Positions 9,801 to 17,585 of a DNA stretch of 64,000 nt are shown here, piece by piece. This DNA is from Acholeplasmatales bacterium. GTDB lineage: Bacteria; Bacillota_I; Bacilli_A; Acholeplasmatales; Anaeroplasmataceae. The first letter of the stretch is position 1; each line of letters opens with the position of its first letter. The notes under the pieces are model-generated. The model did no database searches. It had not been told where the DNA came from and saw only the letters and a list, made by a program, of their open reading frames with translations. The stretch covers positions 1 to 64,000 of the forward strand of contig JAFTDB010000014.1 in assembly GCA_017454375.1 (NCBI GenBank), read 5' to 3'. A program made the translations under genes and the position numbers.

Positions 9801-11636
9801 AACAACATAGATTGCTAGATTTTCATCATCTAATTTTTCAAGGCCTTCTAAATAATTTTCTTTTATGAATCTATAATCGTCTAAATTAATAGAGCTAAAT
9901 ATATCAGCAAATTCATTTGATAATTCACAAACTAGATTAATTGATTTTAATTTAGCTTCTTCTTTTAATTTGTCATTAATAGACATAGGTATCATTTCAT
10001 AAAGAACATTTAGAATTAAGTTATCATAATTTCTATAATTAGATGTATCTACCTTTAATTCATTTAGTACATACGCAAAAGAATGAAGCAATTCTACCAT
10101 TTCTTCATTTTCATAATCGAATATATCTTTAAATGAATCGAACTTTAATAGCTTTAATGTCTTATAAATATGCTCAACAGATACAGAGCATAAAGAATCT
10201 AAAATAGTATATAGATTTTCTACTGTATATAACACCTTAGCGTATGTTGTGTTATTGTGAACGTAGTTAAATAAATGATCTTTATAATTCTTATCATTTT
10301 GGTTTAGTCCTATTTGGGCATAATAATCCTTATCAAGAATTGTCTTTAAAACAGTTCCCTCCAAATAAGTGAATATTACATCTTCACTTTCTTTAAATGG
10401 AGTGAAATCAAAATTATAAATAATTGAGGCAGCCTTATTCTTAGGAACAATACTCAAAAATCTTTTAACAAAGTTTTGCAAGCTAGATGTATATTCTCTT
10501 AATGCATCATAATCTTTATCTCTTAATGGCTTAAAGATTTTAGAAATATTACGTTCTCTAATAAGTGATGTAATCTTAGATATTTCTTCATTAGTTAATG
10601 CACCCTTAGATAACATATCCTTGAATGCTAAAGCTTTTGAATCGTTTTCAAAATTATTATATGTTTCTTGATATAAAATTCTGTAGCCATCAGAATTTAA
10701 TTCTGCTCTATTTAAAGCATATAGAGTTGAATATAATTCTTTAGTTAAATCTTTATCAGCTGCAGTCTCAACAACTGGGGTAGTATCTTCATTAACTTCT
10801 ACAATAACATCAATAATTTCTTTAATTGTTAAATTCTTATAAGTGATATATAAATTCTTCTTACCTGAAGTCTCAGTATTGAAACCATATACCATATCCT
10901 TTGTGATGCGAATTGTTTCTTTTGTACCATTAGAATATGTACATATTAATTCACTAGGTGAGAATTCATCACCAATCTTGTATTCATATTTAAAATTAGA
11001 ATCTACTGATAACTCAATAAGGCTATATACTTCATATTGGTAACTAACTGTAATTCCTTGATATTCAACACGCAGGTACTTCACACCACTAGTTGATGTA
11101 TCAAATCCAGTTGTCATTTCTTCTTTTAATTCAGAAAGTGAATTTGTACCATTTGTATAATTGATTTTAATCTTAGCTTCTGTTGGAAAATATGAATCGA
11201 TATAAAGTAGCTTTGGAAAATCAACAACAGAAATTGAATCAATTTGGTTTTCAATTGTGTATGGAATACGATGAACATTTAATATCCACTTTTGATTATT
11301 ATTTGGATTTTCATCTTCATAAATTAAAAGATAGAACAAATTATCACCAAAATCCAAAGTCAAATTACCCTTGATTAAAGATGATTTCGTTCTATCTTCT
11401 TTTGTGTAGGCGTCAACAATAACGCCCTCTGCGATATTCAAATTGTTTAAGCTAAATTTTTCAGTCTCACTTGTCACACTAACATTAATTCGTTTGTTCT
11501 CTTCGGAGATTGTTACATCCTTACCACCGCGGACTCCAGTCGGTAACAAACTAATGTTTGAGGCGCAAGAAAATAAATAAAGACTAAAACTTAATATAAA
11601 TAATGTAAAAATTGCGAGTTTGGATATTTTTTTCAT
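3810..11636 (-). CDS. Giant repeat-containing surface lipoprotein (2608 aa)
   Basis: The signal peptide ends in lipobox L-F-S-C (Cys24), so the mature protein should be lipid-anchored on the outer face of the membrane. Residues about 130-285 hold two bacterial Ig-like (Big_3-type) units, with the Y-K-I-G-D-E-F and G-T-K-E-T-I patterns. A helical region follows, then a long beta-rich part. The C-terminal 1100 or so residues contain a degenerate tandem repeat of roughly 80-100 residues, each unit marked by a helix such as DKEEIKEFYNLC, TKKDIKDFLDSA, GRENIKEFLDTL or PYEEVKEFLSEA. The composition is rich in Y, N, S, T and I, as expected of an adhesin or stalk. Start: ATG at 11636 with GGAGG eight bases upstream. 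It heads the operon that continues into the GH3/AAA-like protein and the partial ATPase. I do not recognise a named family for the repeat. Confidence 0.8.
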   Translation of the reverse strand: MKKISKLAIFTLFILSFSLYLFSCASNISLLPTGVRGGKDVTISEENKRINVSVTSETEKFSLNNLNIAEGVIVDAYTKEDRTKSSLIKGNLTLDFGDNLFYLLIYEDENPNNNQKWILNVHRIPYTIENQIDSISVVDFPKLLYIDSYFPTEAKIKINYTNGTNSLSELKEEMTTGFDTSTSGVKYLRVEYQGITVSYQYEVYSLIELSVDSNFKYEYKIGDEFSPSELICTYSNGTKETIRITKDMVYGFNTETSGKKNLYITYKNLTIKEIIDVIVEVNEDTTPVVETAADKDLTKELYSTLYALNRAELNSDGYRILYQETYNNFENDSKALAFKDMLSKGALTNEEISKITSLIRERNISKIFKPLRDKDYDALREYTSSLQNFVKRFLSIVPKNKAASIIYNFDFTPFKESEDVIFTYLEGTVLKTILDKDYYAQIGLNQNDKNYKDHLFNYVHNNTTYAKVLYTVENLYTILDSLCSVSVEHIYKTLKLLKFDSFKDIFDYENEEMVELLHSFAYVLNELKVDTSNYRNYDNLILNVLYEMIPMSINDKLKEEAKLKSINLVCELSNEFADIFSSINLDDYRFIKENYLEGLEKLDDENLAIYVVKMSKIFNPILKAAMNNKLVKDEIIDIVTLNTNINPDTTNMLINKCYTYASYNVNQTVINEISTTFKDAFVGRLTIYNDLVIHKNATKEEIVNDINDTLYTEYVKNGKKEKVTLTTDNIINAVTNELGTTVISIKYKDAFLYYNVLIIDNPEYEYVGYKNNNPFDEELIYAATLNDESYQVKNKKDNTFTPIENALSKSSFIYLVDGNFISLPATEFVLHPQYTTKGLQNGYVEISNRFDTHNVYAQFYFFDLQNPQYEFEYHVFDTIKGEEPKFYVTITLDGGRDVVNYDFTKENNDQVELVGLDINTVGTYGDCYFRYTDHLDYQHITRAISSTVKVLEEASTSIYFDSKYDGALEYDDILIKESNVTKLDISHIAKVTVLSTTATLTDYTLDEFNGAYQNKYGISPRYEIYLDNYRSFTGETAKFKVVADVKIDGEVVKHLVGNEVTVISDAHYYDLSSNSEIEVELNQDVESIEVNKFNEVTEKLLSQKIKSIKITYKYGNTDTVTSNIYNYLSTNLKLTKSYKTVEYGRNYSLTMSSNNVSKELLKIFVITKSEANRVHNFDVTNTYGKVFNSINDITLQKLFEGSKIIITYYNRNETYTYDEYIKKFTGGIRIDRKMSEYTEVSFVDLGYGASISYILTSSITKFNMNLDKYSFDYNDVGNIEELIKNSISYIYYEASNYGSYSLNREDGSFNNIISKIKLKSNQTFVKGSNNIYFTLGTVETSVYINLVDLEEILNSYIYVEQNSYYYVKSGDEFTLDDIIGNFRFYAMSNGNSYYFTKEQLKEFFGNKTFRYEVSETGQYYYFNFNFKKTSYNVSIKKENVISYEEGLEVTYVGLDMRGISEANFTQTNNVFFITPYNFDSYVFNLSKLTIINYYLNYKGGRYYEDKLTDCIRVSYETYYYDFSANKSKFRLVETSSNSYHLYYGDFETSYVFNIVNNNTEVLMDYNIMFKTYYVNTDIVDLDDPNYLKTIISEISYRKEKPTSYSYNYTKLSTESDIYNFLKEAAISHVINENEIILTFKIEELTRTYYFTYEDYKVREIWISYNTASPSYFLYDEMADINIDNITKFIPSLRVKYKSLQENYSAKADIKSILSQADFSITTDTGMVMAVFKYEYATLSLSAYKNGGISSMYVNFNNDRLSSADDVKVKENLVSNIYSINTTSVDSSGMKHETITDKDKILEFINDCEISYLDEPLRYVVFKKDAAESKTHYFLPGDITSMSFSFIDYYNLYDDTYDYDIDFFKQFITYINYNSYNGDYKYLSSREQIGDFLDEIDLTITKENQYIYFKAYYKNCEFARQFTMSGGKYLHISWNGSLVLNRNEEITSDKLINRVDSVYYQTSGETILTRDKTEIKAFLDKCNLTIQITDNDRYLNIEYGGSMNSHEFKYSDDVTNIYINLNYSYIKSKMTMNNDLLSNLISSVNVNYAGGNSVNYTTKKDIKDFLDSATIDYSDMNTTYYAYIRYKTATTSFYIYIDSTRSDEFRISVSSSYLPAGKEIDVDTLTSMTDNIWLYRTSEILRITDKEEIKEFYNLCSYEYSNGTITVTHTDSNLSYSFNVVTDENIRYIYINRYISEYPDVAVIEDEDFFLNTISNINVETNNTSASISGRENIKEFLDTLTIDKYTYSDCVTYTYSKGNASNSLTYFLNSSYTLNGLNINSYRDVIDDTNLNVGNISNRINSIHYYKNNKLIFIPYEEVKEFLSEAEFEVVEVDHIRKIRITCNNLVGYIEYIGNNDYRELSINMYYESFDPTNMTNEELAKYIRQIYCYDANYNSYYLRTYSEILNFLNESYREGNMIVSNNYKVYISYYNSGMYSSFNYQQIKTILLEEGDLDIDNLASQLYSIFYCDGTQVYRYDGDDIAKFLKTCNHIEEGTQLKLYKNGNYIGSIDFVYKDKVTYLYIQSTSYSSSYEVDDYNVTIDAEYIANHTSYVEYCLNGNYYYVYNHDMDSLRTFLSSVEIDTTYQQTENHYVVLKKDYGSCTIYLYI

Positions 11637-11665
11637 ATAATATCCTCCGTTGTATTTTAATAATA

Positions 11666-11694
11666 ATTATATACTATAATTAGTTATTAAACAA
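11666..11694 (-). promoter_or_regulatory. Sigma-A type promoter of the giant lipoprotein operon
   Basis: On the minus strand TTGTTT (11694-11689) is followed by 17 bases and TATAAT (11671-11666), about 30 bases before the start codon and its GGAGG site. Confidence 0.7.
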
Positions 11695-11712
11695 GAGAGG
11701 AGAAAAACAAAA

Positions 11713-11742
11713 TAGAAAAAAAGACAACTAAAGTTGTCTCTT
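11713..11742 (-). terminator. Intrinsic terminator of the binding protein-nuclease gene
   Basis: AGACAAC and GTTGTCT form a 7-8 bp stem (11722-11739), followed on the minus strand by a run of seven T. It sits directly after the stop codon at 11743. Confidence 0.8.
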
Positions 11743-13731
11743 TTAAGCCCAAATTCCTAATTTATTATCTTTAGCTGTCTTTTCTGCCTCAACAAAATAT
11801 TTGTAATATGAATCAGCTATTGAGCAATGATTTTGAGTTAAGCCTTGTTCAACTAAAACTAAATTTAGGTTTTTATATTTATCATCACTTGCTGTTTTAT
11901 ACCAAATATAAGCTAAATATCTTACACCAGTTGCATCAAGTGATGGAGTCTTTCCGTTAGCATCTATTACAATTTCTGTTGATGCTGATAATAAGGCCAT
12001 TACTCTATTTTTAGCATCATTAGCTAGCGCTTCTCCTTCTTCAGGTGTATCAACACTAAAAAGTCTTATTGTAATACTTTCTGAAGATGATAATACCTTA
12101 ACATCATCACCATCAACTACTTGTTGTAATGTAGCATAAGCTATACCATCAGTTTTAAAGTTTGATGTTGCAGTTACACTTTTCTTTAATGTAAGTGGTG
12201 ATGGAAAATATTCTTCAATTGTATTTTCAATTGCTTCTTCTAATGTTTTAGTACCCTTTAAATAACGTGATACTTCATCAGATAACTTACCAAGAAGATC
12301 TAATTCATTTTCAAATACCTTAGTTAAGAATAATGTATCAGTTTCATCTTTATAAACATTCAATACATCAACCCTTATTGATTGTTCAGCTAGATACATT
12401 TCCATAGTCTCAGTTTCAAATGCTGATTTGATTACAGGAGCATAGCCTGTTTGAATAGAATATAAGGCCTGAATGTCAGCATCATAGAATTCCTTCATAA
12501 ATAGCCAAGCCATTTTATTGACTTCATCGTTGCCACAATCAAACATGCATAGACCAGGTCCTTGTAGAAGGCATTTATTAACAATTTGATTATTCACCTT
12601 AGTACCAACAGTTTTAGCAACTCCAACTTCAAATTTTTCGCTATTATTATATAAAGCACCATTTAATGATCCAAAATACATAAATATTCCATCATCATTG
12701 CCTCTTACGAATGAAGTTGATAAATAACTTCCATATAAAGCTTGAGTTGTGAATAATCCTTCATCAACCTTTGATTTTAAATCTGTTAAATAAGTTTTAA
12801 CATTTGCGTTATCAAATGCAGCATAAGGCTTTTCATTTGATACATAATCCCAACCATTTTGTTCACATACATTCGCAATTAAATTTGTAAGTGAATCAGC
12901 ACCAAATGGTGTTGAATTAGGATATGCTGCCTTTATTGTTCTAGCTGCAGTCCATAACTCATCCCATGTTGTAGGTACATCAATATGTAATTCATTAAAT
13001 ACTTTCTTATTGTAATATAATAAATCTGTTGACCCAGCAAGTGGTAAAGATAATACTGAATCAGCTTCATAACCATATTTAGCATAATCCACATAATTAC
13101 TTGCATAAGATCCTGTTAGAGTACTTCCAACAAAATCATCAGAATCTAGACCAATTATGCCTTCTTCTAATGTAGTTTCTACATCATCAGCATTGTAATA
13201 AGTAATGCTTGAAGTACTATTGATATAATCTTTTAAATCTAAAACCTTACTAGATTTAATATAGTCTTGTACATAATTATAAACAGTATATGAAATATTT
13301 GGTAGTTCACCATCTTCTGATGCTAAAGCAGATTTAATATCTTGGTTAGCAAACATATAACTACTCTTATTTACAATTTCAACATCCCAGCCTGGATATT
13401 CAGTTTCAAAGCCAAGCTCCATAAGGTTTAATAATTCCATAGATTTAGCAGGTGCACCTGCGTAAACTACTATCTTCTTCTCATAAGTTTCTTCTGTTGT
13501 TGTAGTAGTTGTACTTGTTGATGTTACAGGCTCTGTGGAAGTGCTAGTAGAAGGCACTGTTGTCGTAGTTGTTGTCACAGGCTCTGTAGTAGTTACTGTA
13601 GTCGTAGTAGGTACAGTAGTTGTTGTAGGTGCTACAGTTGTAGTAGTCGTTTTTGTTGGTGTAAGACCAGCACAAGAAACAGCTAAAACTGATGCCAAAG
13701 CAACTGTAGCTGATAATAAAACTTTCTTCAT
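11743..13731 (-). CDS. Lipoprotein: solute-binding protein fused to a thermonuclease (SNase) domain
   Basis: 662 residues. The signal peptide ends in lipobox A-V-S-C (Cys20), followed by a Thr/Pro/Val linker (about 25-85). Residues about 85-490 look like a family 1 extracellular solute-binding protein: V-V-Y-A-G start, PLAGSTDLLYYNKKVFNELH and PTTWDELWTAARTI motifs. Residues about 520-662 match staphylococcal nuclease: V-D-G-D, R-L-F-S-V-D-T-P-E, G-V-R-Y-L-A-Y-I-W, NLNLVLVEQGL and a final K-L-G-I-W. The counterparts of nuclease residues Asp21, Arg35, Asp40, Glu43 and Arg87 are all present, so the domain may be active. No ABC permease or ATPase gene lies nearby. The protein could bind or degrade extracellular nucleic acid at the membrane and hold the product. 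Start: ATG at 13731. It has its own promoter and terminator, so it is a single-gene unit. Confidence 0.85.
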   Translation of the reverse strand: MKKVLLSATVALASVLAVSCAGLTPTKTTTTTVAPTTTTVPTTTTVTTTEPVTTTTTTVPSTSTSTEPVTSTSTTTTTTEETYEKKIVVYAGAPAKSMELLNLMELGFETEYPGWDVEIVNKSSYMFANQDIKSALASEDGELPNISYTVYNYVQDYIKSSKVLDLKDYINSTSSITYYNADDVETTLEEGIIGLDSDDFVGSTLTGSYASNYVDYAKYGYEADSVLSLPLAGSTDLLYYNKKVFNELHIDVPTTWDELWTAARTIKAAYPNSTPFGADSLTNLIANVCEQNGWDYVSNEKPYAAFDNANVKTYLTDLKSKVDEGLFTTQALYGSYLSTSFVRGNDDGIFMYFGSLNGALYNNSEKFEVGVAKTVGTKVNNQIVNKCLLQGPGLCMFDCGNDEVNKMAWLFMKEFYDADIQALYSIQTGYAPVIKSAFETETMEMYLAEQSIRVDVLNVYKDETDTLFLTKVFENELDLLGKLSDEVSRYLKGTKTLEEAIENTIEEYFPSPLTLKKSVTATSNFKTDGIAYATLQQVVDGDDVKVLSSSESITIRLFSVDTPEEGEALANDAKNRVMALLSASTEIVIDANGKTPSLDATGVRYLAYIWYKTASDDKYKNLNLVLVEQGLTQNHCSIADSYYKYFVEAEKTAKDNKLGIWA

Positions 13732-13778
13732 TTTTCTCTCCCTTTTTATGTATAGAATTTAATCACACACTATTAATT

Positions 13779-13807
13779 AGTATACGCTCTACTTTCATAC
13801 TAGTCAA
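13779..13807 (-). promoter_or_regulatory. Sigma-A type promoter of the binding protein-nuclease gene
   Basis: Minus strand TTGACT (13807-13802), a 17-base spacer and TATACT (13784-13779), about 48 bases upstream of the start codon. Confidence 0.75.
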
Positions 13808-13839
13808 TGAAAAATAAGCTTTTATTAAGCCGTAAAAGT

Positions 13840-13869
13840 AAAAAAAGACCATTAGCAAAGTAATGGTCA
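13840..13869 (-). terminator. Intrinsic terminator after pyk
   Basis: GACCATTA/TAATGGTC form an 8-bp stem (13847-13868) with a 6-base loop. Seven T follow on the minus strand. Confidence 0.85.
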
Positions 13870-13890
13870 ATTTTTATAAGTATGAAATTA

Positions 13891-15285
13891 TTAGATTTCT
13901 TGTAATTCTAATTTGTTTCTTACAACTTTGATGAACTTTTCGCCAGCTTCTAAGCCTAAAGATTCTTTAGCTACCTTTAAAGCATCTTCGTAAGAACCAA
14001 CTACAGCTTGGATACCCCAAACTACAGCTAATGTTCTAGCGTCATCTCTAGTCTTAACTGCGAAGAAGATATCAGTTGCAGGACGATATTCAGATAATGC
14101 TAATGCTAAATCTACATCACCTTCAGCAACAACTGCAGGGATTTCGAATACATTACATAATGTAGCAGCAGCTAAACCGATTGCATCGTCTTCATCTTTG
14201 TCTTCTTTACCGAATACTACGTTGTCGATCATTAAATCATGATCAATTGATTCTTCAGCTTTTTCATCAATCTTAGACATGTAAGATACAGCTTCAAATG
14301 GATAATCACCTTGTGCAGATTCACCTGATAACATTGTAGCAGATGTACCATCTAATACAGCATTGTGAACGTCAGAAACTTCTGCTCTTGTAGGTCTTGG
14401 ATTTTGTTGCATAGAATCTAACATTTGAGTTGCAGTGATAACGATCTTACCAGTTGATTGAGCAAGATAGATCATTTCCTTTTGAATTTGTGGTAAATCC
14501 CAAGCATCAACGTCAACACCTAGGTCACCTCTAGCAACCATAACACCATCAGATAATTCAACGATTTCCTTCATGTTCTTAACGCCTTCTTGGTTCTCAA
14601 TCTTAGAAATAACCTTGATATGAGTGTTACCCTTAGCAGCTAAGATTTCTCTGATTTGTCTTAAGTCATCAGCACGTCTTACGAATGAAGCGAAGATGAA
14701 ATCTAGACCTTGGTCACAAGCGAATTCCATATCTGCTTTATCTTTTGGAGATACATAAGGCATATTAAGGATAACGCCTGGTACGTTACAGTTTCTCTTG
14801 TTCTTTAATTTTCTTGAGTTTAAAGCTTCGCAGATTAATTCCTTGTTAGCAGCTTTTTCTCTGACTACTAATTGTAGTAAACCATCTTCAATTAAAATCT
14901 TGTTGCCAACTTGAACGTCATCATATAAACCAGCATATGAAATAGCAACTTTTACAGAACCATCAGCTTGTTTTCCACCTTCGAAGCTGTAGTCCATAGT
15001 GATAACAACCTTATCACCTTTTTCAATTTGAACGCCGTTATAAGCAGCATCAAGTAAGCCTGTTCTGATTTCTGGTCCCTTAGTATCAAGAGCCATACCA
15101 ACATTCCAGCCTTTTTCAGCATTTAATGCTTTAACATTTTTAATACGGAAGCCTTGTTCTTCATAATCGCCATGAGAGAAGTTCATTCTCATAACGTTCA
15201 TGCCAGCTGTTCCGATTAATCTTTCAAGTGAGTCTTTTTGTTCACTTGCAGGTCCGATAGTACATACTACCTTAGTCTTTTTCAT
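13891..15285 (-). CDS. pyk: Pyruvate kinase
   Basis: 464 residues. Converts phosphoenolpyruvate and ADP to pyruvate and ATP in the last step of glycolysis. The family motifs are in order: KVVCTIGPAS at the N-terminus, MNFSHGDYEEQ, the I-S-K-I-E-N-Q-E-G motif with the catalytic Lys, VMVARGDLGVDV, ITATQMLDSM and LSGESAQGDYP. It lacks the C-terminal PEP-utiliser-like extension of Bacillus pyruvate kinases and so has the shorter, common length. Start: ATG at 15285. It follows pfkA by 20 bases with no terminator between, so the two glycolytic kinases form a pfkA-pyk operon, an arrangement common in Bacillota. Its terminator is at 13840-13869. Confidence 0.97.
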   Translation of the reverse strand: MKKTKVVCTIGPASEQKDSLERLIGTAGMNVMRMNFSHGDYEEQGFRIKNVKALNAEKGWNVGMALDTKGPEIRTGLLDAAYNGVQIEKGDKVVITMDYSFEGGKQADGSVKVAISYAGLYDDVQVGNKILIEDGLLQLVVREKAANKELICEALNSRKLKNKRNCNVPGVILNMPYVSPKDKADMEFACDQGLDFIFASFVRRADDLRQIREILAAKGNTHIKVISKIENQEGVKNMKEIVELSDGVMVARGDLGVDVDAWDLPQIQKEMIYLAQSTGKIVITATQMLDSMQQNPRPTRAEVSDVHNAVLDGTSATMLSGESAQGDYPFEAVSYMSKIDEKAEESIDHDLMIDNVVFGKEDKDEDDAIGLAAATLCNVFEIPAVVAEGDVDLALALSEYRPATDIFFAVKTRDDARTLAVVWGIQAVVGSYEDALKVAKESLGLEAGEKFIKVVRNKLELQEI

Positions 15286-15305
15286 TACAATAATCCTCCC
15301 AATAT

Positions 15306-16259
15306 CTATTTTATTTTTTGTAATAAACTATTTAACTCATCATTTGGCTTTCTACTAACCTTTAAAGCCATTTCAAGTGGTGTAGTAACCATTTCATTTT
15401 TTACAAGTCCTAAGCCTACACCAAATTTATTCTCGTGTGCAACTTCTATTGCGTAGCTTCCAAATCTAGCAGCTCTTATTCTATCTTCTGGAGTAGGAGA
15501 GCCACCTCTTGTTGCATATCCTAAAACTGTTTCACGGCATTCATAACCTGAATATTTTTCAATATCCTTAGCTAATTGAACAACATCTGCTAAATCTTCA
15601 GATATTACAACAATTGAATGGAATTTACCATTTACACGATCTTGTTTTAAATTGTTAAGTAATTCATCTTTATTAAGTCCTGTTTTAGAAGTAATAACAT
15701 ATTCAGCTCCACAAGCAAGTCCTGCATATAAAGCTAAATCCTCACAATTATCACCTGTAACCTCAACAATTGAGCACCATTGATGAGATGATGATGTATT
15801 ACGAAGCCTATCAATTACTTCACATGTTGTATTAAGCGCAGTTGAAAAGCCAATTGAATGGTCACTTGATGGAATGTCATTATCGATTGTTGCTGGAATA
15901 GCAATAACGTTAATTCCCATATCATGCAAGCCTTCTGCTCCAAGATATGCTCCATCACCGCCCACAATAATTAGGACATCAAGTTCGTTTTTCTCAATAT
16001 TTTTTATTGCCATCTTACGAACTTGTTCATATTTAAATTCTGGTAATCTAGAAGTTCCTAGGATTGTTCCGCCCTTTTCGACTATGTTAGCTACGTCATT
16101 CTTACCAAGTTTGACGAATCTATTTTCAACTAGTCCACGGAATCCATCATAAAAACCAAATATTTCATCACCCTTATCCACGCCACATCTAACAAGTGCA
16201 CGGATACAAGCGTTCATGCCAGGTGCATCTCCACCTGAGGTTAAAATACCAATTTTCAT
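15306..16259 (-). CDS. pfkA: ATP-dependent 6-phosphofructokinase
   Basis: 317 residues. Phosphorylates fructose 6-phosphate in the committed step of glycolysis. SGGDAPGMN (8-16) is the nucleotide-binding start. G100-G101-D102-G103 carries Gly, not Asp, at the position that separates ATP- from pyrophosphate-dependent enzymes, so ATP is the expected donor even though a membrane pyrophosphatase is encoded nearby. IPATIDND (121-128) carries the catalytic Asp; the usual Gly before T-I-D-N-D is Ala here. Length is as usual for bacterial PfkA. Start: ATG at 16259 after AGGAGGTAATCCAA. First gene of the pfkA-pyk operon, with a promoter at 16293-16320. Confidence 0.96.
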   Translation of the reverse strand: MKIGILTSGGDAPGMNACIRALVRCGVDKGDEIFGFYDGFRGLVENRFVKLGKNDVANIVEKGGTILGTSRLPEFKYEQVRKMAIKNIEKNELDVLIIVGGDGAYLGAEGLHDMGINVIAIPATIDNDIPSSDHSIGFSTALNTTCEVIDRLRNTSSSHQWCSIVEVTGDNCEDLALYAGLACGAEYVITSKTGLNKDELLNNLKQDRVNGKFHSIVVISEDLADVVQLAKDIEKYSGYECRETVLGYATRGGSPTPEDRIRAARFGSYAIEVAHENKFGVGLGLVKNEMVTTPLEMALKVSRKPNDELNSLLQKIK

Positions 16260-16292
16260 TTGGATTACCTCCTAATTTAAAACACCATAAAA

Positions 16293-16320
16293 ATTATATC
16301 ACAATTTTAACTACCTTCAA
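16293..16320 (-). promoter_or_regulatory. Sigma-A type promoter of pfkA-pyk
   Basis: Minus strand TTGAAG (16320-16315), a 16-base spacer and TATAAT (16298-16293), about 35 bases before the pfkA start. Confidence 0.65.
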
Positions 16321-16368
16321 GAAAATTGTAACGTTTTCATTATAGTAATATAATGATAATTTAAAAAA

Positions 16369-16396
16369 GCTAGAACAAATTATCGTGTTCTAGCCT
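16369..16396 (-). terminator. Intrinsic terminator after the Pr6Pr-like gene
   Basis: GCTAGAACA/TGTTCTAGC form a 9-bp stem (16369-16394), followed on the minus strand by six T. Confidence 0.85.
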
Positions 16397-16424
16397 TATT
16401 TATAGTTTATTCTATTGAATTGTT

Positions 16425-17078
16425 TTACACTACATTTTGTATATTTCTTCTATTGAAATACCAAATTGCTACACCTGCACCATAAGCTAGTATAAGTAAA
16501 GCTAATCCTTCAGGAATTATTAGCCAAAAATCACCAGTTACAAAGTAATACCAGTCATATTTTCTAGTTGCCTTACCGTTAGCATCTAAATGTACAAAAA
16601 CGTTGATAGCATACGCAATCATATAAATTATTAAATGTGTTAAATTTAGGAAAGTATATTTAAATGGTATATCATTATCACGCTCAAAGAATACAAATGA
16701 TATAGTTGCCATAACAGGTGTTAATAAGTGGAAAAATAGGTTATATTCTTCAAATAATATGAAATAACTATATCCTAAGCTAACTGCAACAAATGACAAA
16801 TAGAATACCACTACAAGGCATGTTACTATAACACTTAATGTGGTTGCCATCTTTAAAATTCTACTCCAACGTGGTAATTTTTCTTTCTTTCCACGTAAAA
16901 TTAGTATTTCTAGTACCACTAAAATACCGGCAACAATACCTGTAAGGAGATTTGATTGAATTGTAAACATTCTAAAAGATGCTGGATCTTTTACAATTAA
17001 ATAAATAATCCAGACCAATACTGCAAATACATTTGCTGAATTTAATATAAGTGATGCCCATAATTTTCTTCTACTCAT
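16425..17078 (-). CDS. Six-helix membrane protein, Pr6Pr-like
   Basis: 218 residues from the ATG at 17078, chosen because AAGGAGATG lies just upstream; a longer frame to 17129 has no such site. About six membrane helices are spaced evenly. The FRMFTIQSNLLTGIVAG segment near residue 35, a His in the fourth helix (LFFHLLTP) and a Y-D-W-Y-Y-F stretch before the last helix recall the Pr6Pr/FAR-17a family of integral membrane proteins, whose biochemical role is not settled. The gene stands alone between pfkA and a divergent small membrane protein gene, with its own terminator at 16369-16396. The family call is from pattern memory and is moderate. Confidence 0.6.
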   Translation of the reverse strand: MSRRKLWASLILNSANVFAVLVWIIYLIVKDPASFRMFTIQSNLLTGIVAGILVVLEILILRGKKEKLPRWSRILKMATTLSVIVTCLVVVFYLSFVAVSLGYSYFILFEEYNLFFHLLTPVMATISFVFFERDNDIPFKYTFLNLTHLIIYMIAYAINVFVHLDANGKATRKYDWYYFVTGDFWLIIPEGLALLILAYGAGVAIWYFNRRNIQNVV

Positions 17079-17187
17079 ATTAACATCTCCTTCTAATTCT
17101 ATTATATGATATGATTTATATATAAACAATAAACTTCTTCTTTTATATTAGAATATTTGCAGTATAATAAAGAGTTGGAGGGAAACT

Positions 17188-17553
17188 ATGGAAGAGAATA
17201 AAAACGAATTACAACCTAAACCAAGTGATAAAAGAGCAGCTACGATATTTTATGTTAATTTAATTATATTAGTTGCTGTTATCGCATTCTTTGTATTAGG
17301 TACAGTATTTAGAGTTGCTTCACTTCATTTCAGAGTTGTATATAATTTAGGTACTGACTATAATTATAGCTTATTTAGAATAAGTGATGCATTCTTACCA
17401 CTATCAATATTCAGTGCTGTTGGATATGGTACATTTAATTTTGTAATGATTTTTGTTAATAATGAAACATTATACAAAAAAAGAAGTGCAATAAATGTTA
17501 TAATCGCTATTTCAGCAATTACATTATTAATATTAGTATTAAACTTATTGTAA
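17188..17553 (+). CDS. Small membrane protein of unknown function
   Basis: 121 residues, one of the few plus-strand genes here. ATG at 17188 is preceded by TTGGAGGG at good spacing, and TATAAT lies at about 17163. A charged N-terminal tail of about 20 residues is followed by three membrane helices (about 22-45, 66-90 and 98-120), with an Arg/Lys-containing loop before the last. I see no catalytic motif and do not recognise the family. It converges on the HAD gene, with a shared terminator between them, and diverges from the Pr6Pr-like gene. Confidence 0.7.
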   Translation: MEENKNELQPKPSDKRAATIFYVNLIILVAVIAFFVLGTVFRVASLHFRVVYNLGTDYNYSLFRISDAFLPLSIFSAVGYGTFNFVMIFVNNETLYKKRSAINVIIAISAITLLILVLNLL

Positions 17554-17585
17554 AAAATAGAGACCTCGCGGTCTCTTATTTTTTT
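17552..17585. terminator. Bidirectional terminator between converging genes
   Basis: GAGACC/GGTCTC stem (17560-17575) with loop TCGC, flanked by A-rich and T-rich runs, so it can end transcription from both sides. Confidence 0.8.

Noticed and set aside
13535..13762. Plus-strand Val/Thr-rich open frame
   Set aside because: Reverse of the Thr-rich linker repeat of the binding protein-nuclease gene; no promoter or ribosome binding site.
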